Positions 19,467 to 27,743 of a stretch of 64,000 nucleotides of DNA are shown here, piece after piece. A program made the translations under genes and the position numbers. Each line of letters opens with the position of its first letter. Positions within the stretch are counted from its first letter, which is position 1. The DNA is taken from assembly GCA_035361075.1 (NCBI GenBank), contig DAOSBX010000008.1, positions 40,235-104,234 on the forward strand, read 5' to 3'. The notes under the pieces were generated by a model. The model did no database searches, was not told the origin of the DNA, and was given only the letters and a program-made list of their open reading frames with translations. The DNA is from Candidatus Hydrogenedens sp. GTDB lineage: Bacteria; Hydrogenedentota; Hydrogenedentia; Hydrogenedentales; Hydrogenedentaceae.

Positions 19467-19814
19467 TTATTGTATATCTCCTGTGCCTGGAGTTTCATCA
19501 AAATATTTGTGCTTGTCATTTATTTTTGCAAAGGATTCTGCTTCGGGAAGAGGTTTTTTAGGGATGGTAATGATAGGCCAGATTTTGGAATATGTTGCGT
19601 TGATTTGGATGTAGTGTTTCCACTTTTCTGGGATGTTTTTTTCAGGATATATGGCGTTTACGGGACAAGGGTCGACGCATGCACCGCAGTCAATACAATC
19701 ATCTGGGTCGATAACTAACATATTTGCACCTTCGTGGAAGCAGATAACGGGGCAATTACGAAGGCATTCTGTATACTTGCATTTAATACATGGTTCTGTT
19801 ACGACATAAGCCAT
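19467..19814 (-). CDS. fdxA: 7Fe-type ferredoxin
   Basis: A 115-residue ferredoxin of the FdxA type. C9, C17 and C50 are placed to bind a 3Fe-4S cluster, and C21, C40, C43 and C46 a 4Fe-4S cluster, as in Azotobacter ferredoxin I; C12 and C25 are extra. The C-terminal extension of about 50 residues (around EKWKHYIQINA) is also typical. It is a small electron carrier in the cytoplasm. It lies 18 bp upstream of the radical SAM gene in the same direction, so it may supply reducing electrons to that enzyme; this is inferred. Confidence 0.93.
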   Translation of the reverse strand: MAYVVTEPCIKCKYTECLRNCPVICFHEGANMLVIDPDDCIDCGACVDPCPVNAIYPEKNIPEKWKHYIQINATYSKIWPIITIPKKPLPEAESFAKINDKHKYFDETPGTGDIQ

Positions 19815-19890
19815 AATTAAATTCCTTAATTTTTGTATTATATTATATACATTTTTTATTAATTTTTTAACGGAAAATTATAGGAAGAGG

Positions 19891-20313
19891 ATGTTTATGG
19901 TGTATCAAAAAATTGTATCAATATCTACAAAGACGTATGGTGAGATGATGGATATAACGTCTCGGGTGCAACGTATTGTTCAGGAGTCAGGGATGAAAGT
20001 AGGGATAGTTCATATTTTTAATGTTGGAAGTACAGCCTGTATAGGGACTATTGAGTATGAACCGGGACTTGTTCGTGATTTGCCGGAACAGCTGTCGCGA
20101 TTATTTCCTCCGGGGCGAAGTTATGCTCACGAACAGACATGGCATGATGGGAATGGGCATTCGCATTTGCAGGCGACAGTAATGGGTGCAGGGATTACAG
20201 TACCTTTTCATGATGGGAATCTTATTTTGGGGACATGGCAACAAATATTTCATCTTGAGTGTGACATTAAACCGCGTAGTAGGAAGGTTGTTGTAACTGT
20301 CATTGGCGAGTAA
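19891..20313 (+). CDS. yjbQ: YjbQ/UPF0047 family protein
   Basis: 140 residues covering the whole UPF0047 fold: HIFNVGSTACIGTIEYEPGL, then HEQTWHDGNGHSHLQATVMG, and the closing LGTWQQIFHLECDIKPRSR. The conserved His and Asp residues are intact. Some members have weak thiamine-phosphate synthase activity, but the true role is unsettled. The first ATG at 19891 directly follows AGGAAGAGG; ATG at 19897 has better spacing to AGAGG and may be the true start. It is divergent from the ferredoxin gene. Confidence 0.92.
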   Translation: MFMVYQKIVSISTKTYGEMMDITSRVQRIVQESGMKVGIVHIFNVGSTACIGTIEYEPGLVRDLPEQLSRLFPPGRSYAHEQTWHDGNGHSHLQATVMGAGITVPFHDGNLILGTWQQIFHLECDIKPRSRKVVVTVIGE

Positions 20314-20374
20314 TCTATTTTTGATGTTTTTTGGTGCGTTTTATTTGTCTTTTTTAATATAATTAATAACCTAT

Positions 20375-20449
20375 GCCCCGATAGTTCAGTGGATAGAACG
20401 AATCCCTCCTAAGGATTAGACCCGCGTTCGATTCGCGGTCGGGGCGCCA
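20375..20449 (+). tRNA. tRNA-Arg (anticodon CCT)
   Basis: A complete 75-base cloverleaf: acceptor GCCCCGA/TCGGGGC, D-stem GTTC/GAAC, anticodon stem AATCC/GGATT around loop CTCCTAA, and T-stem CCGCG/CGCGG around TTCGATT. The anticodon is CCT, reading AGG. The 3' CCA is encoded. Eight T residues follow directly, probably ending transcription. Confidence 0.97.
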
Positions 20450-20529
20450 TTTTTTTTAGGGGAGGTAGTTAGATGTGAAGGAAATATTTTTTTGTTTTTG
20501 GGTTATATCTTTATTTTTTATTCGTGACG

Positions 20530-20538
20530 TGGTATGAT
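20530..20538 (+). promoter_or_regulatory. Candidate extended -10 promoter of ychF
   Basis: TGGTATGAT fits the extended -10 pattern TGnTATnnT and lies about 30 bases before the ychF start. No good -35 hexamer is seen at normal spacing, as is common for extended -10 promoters. Confidence 0.4.
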
Positions 20539-20569
20539 ATTAAGAAACTTTTTTATTGGAGGTTAAGTT

Positions 20570-21673
20570 GTGGGTTTTTCTGTAGGGATTATTGGTTTAC
20601 CTAATGTTGGTAAGAGTACGCTTTTTAATGCACTAACCCAAAGTAATCATGCTCAGGTGGCGAATTATCCTTTTTGCACTATTGAGCCTAATCATGCAGT
20701 GGTAAGGGTGCCTGATGAAAACTTAGACCGATTGTCTGCAATGATTCAGCCGAAGCAGACTATTTATGCAACGATTGAGTTTGTGGACATAGCAGGTTTG
20801 GTAAAAGGGTCGCATAAGGGAGAAGGACTTGGTAATCAATTTTTGGCACATATTCGTGAAACGGATGCATTGATTCATATTGTTCGTTGTTTTGAGGATG
20901 AGAATATAGTCCATGTTCATGGTGTTATTGACCCTCTTGCTGATATTGATGTTGTTAATATTGAATTAATATTTGCAGACTTACAGCAATTGGAGCGTAA
21001 GATTGAGAAATTACATCGACAGGTAAAAGGGGATAAAAAGGTAATTCCTTTGTTGGAATTGTGTGAACGATTAAAGGGGCATTTTGAGAAAGGACTTCCT
21101 GCAAGGGTATTTCCTGAGCGGGATAGTGACATATTTCATGAGTTAAATGAGGAGATGCGTTTTACGACGGGTAAAAAGATTATCTATGTTGCGAATGTTG
21201 ATGAGAAAGGATTGGAGCATGATCCACCTGTTTTGGATGGGATACGGAAGTTGGCTGAACATGAGGGGACAGAGGTTGTTAAGGTGTGTGCACAATTAGA
21301 AATGGAATTGGCAGAGATGGAGGAGGCGGAACGGAGAGAGTTTTTGATGATGGATGGGGCAACAGAGTCGGCATTGGAACAAGTGGTTCATACTGCGTAT
21401 AGGTTGTTGAGTTTGGTAACGTTTTATACGATGGCACCTCCAAAAGAGATTCGTGCATGGGCGGTGAAGGAAGGAACCCATGTTATTAATGCTGCGGGTA
21501 TGATTCATACCGATTTTGAAAAACATTTTGTTTGTGCAGAGGTCGTTCCCGTGAAGGAATTTTTGTTGCATGGTGGAGAAGCGGGAGCAAGACATGCTGG
21601 AGCATGGCGTATTGAAGGACGGGATTATATAGTTAAAGATGGCGATTGTATTTATATTAAGGCGAATGCATGA
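20570..21673 (+). CDS. ychF: Ribosome-binding ATPase YchF
   Basis: 367 residues, starting at GTG with GGAGG seven bases upstream. The Obg-family P-loop GLPNVGKST is near residue 8, followed by the switch region NYPFCTIEPN and DIAGLVKGSHKGEGLGNQFL. The usual NKxD is replaced by NVDE, which shifts specificity from GTP to ATP in this family. A coiled-coil insertion and a C-terminal TGS-like domain complete it. It binds the large ribosomal subunit and acts in translation quality control. It is a single gene downstream of the tRNA. Confidence 0.97.
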   Translation: MGFSVGIIGLPNVGKSTLFNALTQSNHAQVANYPFCTIEPNHAVVRVPDENLDRLSAMIQPKQTIYATIEFVDIAGLVKGSHKGEGLGNQFLAHIRETDALIHIVRCFEDENIVHVHGVIDPLADIDVVNIELIFADLQQLERKIEKLHRQVKGDKKVIPLLELCERLKGHFEKGLPARVFPERDSDIFHELNEEMRFTTGKKIIYVANVDEKGLEHDPPVLDGIRKLAEHEGTEVVKVCAQLEMELAEMEEAERREFLMMDGATESALEQVVHTAYRLLSLVTFYTMAPPKEIRAWAVKEGTHVINAAGMIHTDFEKHFVCAEVVPVKEFLLHGGEAGARHAGAWRIEGRDYIVKDGDCIYIKANA

Positions 21674-21719
21674 GATTACTTTTTGAAAAATTTAACATAA
21701 AAGTAAATGGAGAAGTTCA

Positions 21720-24700
21720 ATGAAAAGTAAATATTTTGTATTTGTTTTCCTATCCATTGTTTGTTGTTTAGTTATCTCTTGTCAAGATAGAAATATAAAG
21801 AAGGAGGATAGGACACCTGCAAGTAAAGGGGTTGGGAAGTCTCCTGAAGGAGTGCAAGGAGTTCCAAAAACGGTGGGTGAGAGCGTATCATTACAGCCGA
21901 TATATCAATATCCAATGGCTGGGGAAGTGATAGATAAAAAATTTATGTTGGTGTTTGATAAAAAGGTATATTTCCCATCAGATGTATCTGTTGATGATTA
22001 TATAAAGACAGAGCCGCCGTTGAGGGGAGTTGTAGAATGTTTGGGGAATGCAATCGTTTTTAATTTATTGCAGGATTTGCCTACAGATGTTGAAGATATT
22101 AAGATTTGTGTACATCCACAGTTGCAGTCGGAAGATGGCTTGAAAATAGATCCTCAAAAGTTGTGTTATCAATTACCAACAAAGGGTATTAAGGTTTTAG
22201 AAGGTCAATTTAAGGATGTAAATGAGAGCCGTTTTTTGTTTTCGTTGAAGTTTAGTCAGGCGGTTTTGGCGGGAGATGTGAAGTCGTTTATTTTATTAAC
22301 TAATAAGGATGGAGGAGATGTTGAGTTTAGTGTGCAGGATACAGGGAATCCAACGGAGGTAGTTGATTTAGAGATAAAGAGGTCTGCTGATGAGCCGTAT
22401 AAGATGCTGATAAAGCCTGGGTATTGGGACAGTGAAAAGAGATATAAGGGGCAAGGGGCATATTTTGAATTTCCTTTGAAAGAGCGGTTGGAGGTGGTTG
22501 AATGTAAGGTGAGGGAGTATGGATATTTACAAATTACGTTTTCAAGACCTGTTTCGGGCAGTGTTATTTTAAAATCTGTTTATGTGACTTATCCTAATCA
22601 GGCGAGGATTGAATATAATGCGATTCCTGCGGATTGGGGGATGGTTAATGAGCCTGTAATTAGCACGGCATATACTATGGCAAATGTGGAACCTGATTAT
22701 TGGAGGGTGTTAGATGCGGTATCGTCCTCGGGAAAAACCTTTAATGTGGGGGATTACATTAAGGAGAAGGGATCTAAATCATGGTTGTTAAAGGTTAAGC
22801 CAGGCATCTCGGTGGATATTATTAATGTAGGCATAAAACAGTATACGTGGTCAACGGATTATGCCCTTTTACAGGAGGAGTATAAATGGACTTCTCAAAG
22901 GAGTACATCTGATTTTAAGATTGATTATATATACTGGAATAACAAAGGATTGGATGGTGTTTCGTGTTCGGTTAATATGCCTCCGATTGATATTGATAAG
23001 GCTATAAACTATCTTGAAATAATTCCTCCTGTTGAGAATCTTTTGTTGCAGACGAAGGGATGGGGTAATATTCAGATTGATGGTGATTGGAAATCAGGTA
23101 TAAATTATGTGATGAAATGGAAAGCAGGATTGGAATGGGGAGGCGATTCTATTTCTGGATATAAGGTTTTATCAAATGATTATGTATATCCGTTGGCGAA
23201 GGTTCCGGAGTATAAAACGTTAGATTTTGCAAATGATGATAAATATTATATAGTTCCTCTTCATGAAAAAAATTTTGTGCGTGTTGGTAGTCGTAATGTT
23301 CCGAAGGGTTATATTCACGTTTATGAGGTGATTACGGAAAATCTTCCTGTATGGATAGGGAATGTTTCGGCGAATAGTATTCCGTTTGAAATAAATGAGA
23401 GGACGACAAAATATCTGACTGCTATTCCTGTTGAATTTCCGAATTGTATTGATAAAGCGAGTTATGTAGATGTTGATTTGACAAATTACTTGGCTGGGTA
23501 TCCGAAAGGGGTTTTTACATTATGTTTATCAGATACAAAGAAACCGGGTGTGTTGAGGGCATCATGGGAAAATAAGGCTTCTACCTCATCAGGAGAGGAA
23601 GATGACGAGGAATATGAAAGGTATGATTATGAAGATGAGTGGGGGTATGGTGATGAGAATCGATTTTATTCGGATTATAAAGGAGTTCGAAGTGATATAT
23701 GTTATGTGTTGTGGACAAGATTGGGGGTTGTTTCGCATTGGAATGATACGGGGTTGATTGCCTTTGTACATGATTTGTTAGATTTAACTCCGCAAGCGAA
23801 TGCAGTTGTAACGGCTTATTCGATTAAGAATCGTAAAGTAGGTGAAGGTATAACGGATAATAAGGGTTTTGTGAAAATATCAGTTGATGATAAAGGGTTG
23901 GGAAGTCCATATCTATTGACGGTTCGTACTGATAAAGATTTTACCTTTGTATTTTTGGTTCCTAAACCGCTACCTACCTTTAAGGATTTGGAGAAGTATG
24001 ATAAATATGATAGTGAAGGATATGATGCTTTTATTTATGCGGATAGGAATTTGTATCGACCGGGAGAGACGATTCATTCGAGGTGGATTGTTAGGACAAA
24101 GTATGGTTCAGAAGTTGTACATGCTCCTTTAGAATTACGATTTGTTAATCCACAAAATAAGGTGATTTTACGTAAGATAGTGAATTTGTCGGAATTGGGT
24201 ACGGGTGGTGAAGATATAGTTACAGAGATGACGTATTTGACAGGAAATTATAATTTGGGTTTGTATGTTCCAGGTGGAGAACGTATTTGTGGCTCTACAA
24301 TTATACATATTGAGGATTTTGTGCCCGACCAGATTAAGACGGAGCTAACTGTTAGTGAAGATTTTTGGGTTGTAGGTTCTAAACAAAGTGTAGAATCTGT
24401 TTCTCATTATTTTGTAGGACCACCAGCCAATGATTTGAATTGTAAATGGAAATTGGTTATTACAAAGAAGGAGTTTGAGAGTGATAAATGGAAGGGTTAT
24501 CGGTTTGGTAACGATGAGATATTTAAGACGGTAGTTATGGATTTAGGGGTTCAAAAAACGGATAAGGATGGTAAATCGAAGTTGGAATTTGTGTTTAATC
24601 CACTGGGCTTTATTAATGTACCTGTTGAAATATCGACGATAGCGGAAGTTTCGGAATCTGGTGGCAGGGCAGTTTTTGGTGTTAAGAAGGTTATAGGTTA

Positions 24701-27700
24701 TCCAGAGGATATTGTTTGTGGGTTAGGCCTTGAAAAGATTGGTGATAAGTTGCAGGCGAGTGTTGCTTTGGTGGATAAAAATTTTGACCCTGCTCCGGAT
24801 CAGGAAGTTGAAGTATTTTTAGAGAAAGTTGAATGGACTTATGTGAATCGTGTTTATAGAGGAGCTTTTCCGCAATGGGAACGTGTCTTTAAAGTTATTG
24901 AACAGAAAAAAATAGTCACCAATAATGGGATGGCTGTTGTTTTATTTGATAGTCCGTTACCGTATTATTCTTATAGGATTCGGGCGCAAAGAGTTGGTTC
25001 AAAAGTTTTTTCAGAACGTTCGTTTTATTATGTTCCTTCGCAAATGATTGACTTGAAAGATAAGCCTCCAGAACTGGTAAAAATACATATTGAGGATAAA
25101 AGGTGGTCTGTTGGTGAGGATGTTCCTGTAACTATTGAAGTGCCTTTCGATGGTAAGGCTGTGGTAATAGTTCAGGGAGACAAGATATGGGATGGGCAGA
25201 TTATAGATATTGTTTCGGGGAAGGGGATGTTTTCATTGCCAATAAAAGAAGAATATTATCCGAATGTTTGGGTTGGAGTTTCGGCGCTACACGTGCCTAC
25301 CAAAGAGGAAGTGGAAATTAGCCCATATTCTTCATTTTCTTTTGCTAAAGTTGAGGTAGAAAATCCGAAAGGCAAATTAAATCTTGTTTTTTCTGATTTG
25401 CCTACAGAGGTAAAACCGCAGACGGAGGTTGAGGTATCCGTTCGGGCAACGGATAAGGATAATAGACCCTTGGTAGGAGAGTTGACAATTGCTTTAGTAG
25501 ACGAAGGGATACATTCAATAGTTGGGTATATTTCACCTGACCCGTATGCGTGGTTTGGTAGGGCTCGTTATTCACCCATTCAACGAGTACATTATTATGA
25601 CCATGTGGCTTATCATTATGACCCAACCTTACCTGGTGGTGATATGTTGGCGAGAATGTTATCATCTGGGAAGCCTGAAATAAGTGATACCTGGATTAAA
25701 CCTGTTGCTTTATGGTCTGGTGTAGTTCGTACTGACGAACAGGGTATCGCAAAGGCTTCTTTCCGTTTGCCTGAATTTAATGGTACGTTACGAATAGTGG
25801 TAGTAGGTGTTAACAAAGAGCTGGTGGGTTCTGTTGAAGGTTCGTTATTTGTTCGTAGACCTTGTGTGATTCAGACACATTTGCCAAGATTTTTACGACC
25901 TAATGATAAGGCGATACTATTTGCAAGGAGTTTGAATTCTCAAGATGTTCCGTTAGATGTCAAGGTTTCTATGTCGCCGAGTGAAGCACTTCAAATAATA
26001 CCTACATTTTTTGAATGGGAATCAAAACCTCAAAGTCTTAGTTTATCACCCGAAATAAATTTAACTTGTGTGTCTGGTTTAAGTCAGGCGAAGATTGATT
26101 GGCAATACCAAATTGTTGATAAACAAGGAAATGTGGTTGACCAATTTAGTCAAGAGACGCCTATACCTAATCGAATCCCTGCGATATATGAGCAACGGAG
26201 AAAAACGTATATGATTTCTCCAGGGGAGATACTTAAATTGGATACTAACGATTTTGTTGTGGATGACCTGTTAGAGACGGAAATAAAAGTGGGAGGTAGT
26301 CCACTATTACAAATAGAGCCGGCTATATCGTGGTTGTGGAAGTATCCGTATTCATGTTGTGAACAAAAAATTTCACGATTATATGGGTTGTATCTATTTC
26401 GTCATTATGTCCAGAATTCTATGCCAGAGACAATAAATAAGGAGTTATATAATAATATTTTACTAACCCTTGTTAATGAAATATTTGCACACCAGCAGGC
26501 AAATGGAGGTTTTTCACTTTGGCCTTATTCGAATTCTACCGACCTTAAAACATCACTTCATACAGCCTTATTGCTGGCTCTTATAAATAGGGATAAAGAA
26601 TTACAAATTCCTGAAAAGCCATATCGAAGGCTTATGGAGTTTTTGCAAGATGTGTGTCGTAGAGGTGATTCGGAGAATAGTGTAGCCTGGGAGGCTCAGG
26701 CGTTTGCAACGCTTATCTTATCTATCAATGGAGACCCATCCGCAAGTGAGCGTTTGGTGAATTATTTGAAAGTAGATTTGCCTCGGAATTTGAGGGTTAT
26801 GCTTCTTATGGGTGCACATATCTGTGGTAAGCCTAAAGAGTTTATTGTCCCCTATGTTAAATTATTGACCTGGGAGACAGAACATGAGAATGTAAAGAAT
26901 ACATACGAGTTTAATTCTCAACAAATGAGGTCTTTGGCTTTAAAGCTTATTTCGCATGTAATAGCAGACTCATCGCCGGATATAATTATAGATTGTCAGA
27001 GACCATTAATTGAATATGTATCTAAATCGTATTCTTTTACCACTTATGAATTAGCCTTTGTGTTAATGGCATTGGATATGAGTTTTAAGAAATTAGGGGT
27101 TCAGCCGTCGGAATGTGTTGCTCAAATCAATATAAACGGTCAAATAGAGGATTTGAAGGGAACCGAATTATTTTTTAAGAAGGTTAAAGGAACGACTCAG
27201 GTAGAAATACAGAATAAATGTGAATCGCCTTTGTTTGTTTTGTGGAGTATTCATGGAGTTCCGACCAATCCGCCTACAGGTGAGGAGTCGCAGGATATTC
27301 AGTTAACAAGAATGGTATATACACAGCAGAAAAAAGTGTTGACGGATAATAAATATTCTCAAGGAAATGTGTACTTACTTTTGTTTACAGTTAAACCGGA
27401 GTACGATGTTGATAATCTTATTTTGTCGCAGTTGTTACCAGCAGGATTAGAAATAGAAAATCCACGGTTAACTCCGGAAGGGATGGATGATATGATTTCG
27501 GGGACATTAAAATATTCCTTTAGGCAGATTAATCCGGAGCATGTAGAGATACGGGATGATAAATTAATAGTTGCTTTTCCACCGTTAGAATCTTCGAAGG
27601 ATCTTGTATATGCTTATGGATGTATTGTGCGTGCAATTACAAAGGGTAGTTTTGAGTTTCCGGGTGCACGAATTGAAGATATGTATAAGCCTGAAATATT

Positions 27701-27737
27701 TGCGAGATTATCTACACAACAGATAGAGGTTGAGTAA
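21720..27737 (+). CDS. Bacterial alpha-2-macroglobulin lipoprotein
   Basis: A 2005-residue envelope protein. The signal peptide ends in the lipobox VISC with C21 as the lipid site. The middle contains macroglobulin-type beta-sandwich repeats; ADRNLYRPGETIH is the classic start of an MG domain, and an acidic Glu/Asp/Tyr-rich segment lies at about 622-650. The thioester motif is at C1546-C1547-E1548-Q1549 within YPYSCCEQKISR, followed by an all-helical thioester domain (QQANGGFSLWPYSNS) and a C-terminal receptor-like domain. Such proteins trap invading proteases in the periplasm. The stop is 6 bp before pbpC, the classic pairing in which PBP1C may repair peptidoglycan after attack. Confidence 0.95.
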   Translation: MKSKYFVFVFLSIVCCLVISCQDRNIKKEDRTPASKGVGKSPEGVQGVPKTVGESVSLQPIYQYPMAGEVIDKKFMLVFDKKVYFPSDVSVDDYIKTEPPLRGVVECLGNAIVFNLLQDLPTDVEDIKICVHPQLQSEDGLKIDPQKLCYQLPTKGIKVLEGQFKDVNESRFLFSLKFSQAVLAGDVKSFILLTNKDGGDVEFSVQDTGNPTEVVDLEIKRSADEPYKMLIKPGYWDSEKRYKGQGAYFEFPLKERLEVVECKVREYGYLQITFSRPVSGSVILKSVYVTYPNQARIEYNAIPADWGMVNEPVISTAYTMANVEPDYWRVLDAVSSSGKTFNVGDYIKEKGSKSWLLKVKPGISVDIINVGIKQYTWSTDYALLQEEYKWTSQRSTSDFKIDYIYWNNKGLDGVSCSVNMPPIDIDKAINYLEIIPPVENLLLQTKGWGNIQIDGDWKSGINYVMKWKAGLEWGGDSISGYKVLSNDYVYPLAKVPEYKTLDFANDDKYYIVPLHEKNFVRVGSRNVPKGYIHVYEVITENLPVWIGNVSANSIPFEINERTTKYLTAIPVEFPNCIDKASYVDVDLTNYLAGYPKGVFTLCLSDTKKPGVLRASWENKASTSSGEEDDEEYERYDYEDEWGYGDENRFYSDYKGVRSDICYVLWTRLGVVSHWNDTGLIAFVHDLLDLTPQANAVVTAYSIKNRKVGEGITDNKGFVKISVDDKGLGSPYLLTVRTDKDFTFVFLVPKPLPTFKDLEKYDKYDSEGYDAFIYADRNLYRPGETIHSRWIVRTKYGSEVVHAPLELRFVNPQNKVILRKIVNLSELGTGGEDIVTEMTYLTGNYNLGLYVPGGERICGSTIIHIEDFVPDQIKTELTVSEDFWVVGSKQSVESVSHYFVGPPANDLNCKWKLVITKKEFESDKWKGYRFGNDEIFKTVVMDLGVQKTDKDGKSKLEFVFNPLGFINVPVEISTIAEVSESGGRAVFGVKKVIGYPEDIVCGLGLEKIGDKLQASVALVDKNFDPAPDQEVEVFLEKVEWTYVNRVYRGAFPQWERVFKVIEQKKIVTNNGMAVVLFDSPLPYYSYRIRAQRVGSKVFSERSFYYVPSQMIDLKDKPPELVKIHIEDKRWSVGEDVPVTIEVPFDGKAVVIVQGDKIWDGQIIDIVSGKGMFSLPIKEEYYPNVWVGVSALHVPTKEEVEISPYSSFSFAKVEVENPKGKLNLVFSDLPTEVKPQTEVEVSVRATDKDNRPLVGELTIALVDEGIHSIVGYISPDPYAWFGRARYSPIQRVHYYDHVAYHYDPTLPGGDMLARMLSSGKPEISDTWIKPVALWSGVVRTDEQGIAKASFRLPEFNGTLRIVVVGVNKELVGSVEGSLFVRRPCVIQTHLPRFLRPNDKAILFARSLNSQDVPLDVKVSMSPSEALQIIPTFFEWESKPQSLSLSPEINLTCVSGLSQAKIDWQYQIVDKQGNVVDQFSQETPIPNRIPAIYEQRRKTYMISPGEILKLDTNDFVVDDLLETEIKVGGSPLLQIEPAISWLWKYPYSCCEQKISRLYGLYLFRHYVQNSMPETINKELYNNILLTLVNEIFAHQQANGGFSLWPYSNSTDLKTSLHTALLLALINRDKELQIPEKPYRRLMEFLQDVCRRGDSENSVAWEAQAFATLILSINGDPSASERLVNYLKVDLPRNLRVMLLMGAHICGKPKEFIVPYVKLLTWETEHENVKNTYEFNSQQMRSLALKLISHVIADSSPDIIIDCQRPLIEYVSKSYSFTTYELAFVLMALDMSFKKLGVQPSECVAQININGQIEDLKGTELFFKKVKGTTQVEIQNKCESPLFVLWSIHGVPTNPPTGEESQDIQLTRMVYTQQKKVLTDNKYSQGNVYLLLFTVKPEYDVDNLILSQLLPAGLEIENPRLTPEGMDDMISGTLKYSFRQINPEHVEIRDDKLIVAFPPLESSKDLVYAYGCIVRAITKGSFEFPGARIEDMYKPEIFARLSTQQIEVE

Positions 27738-27743
27738 TAGTAG

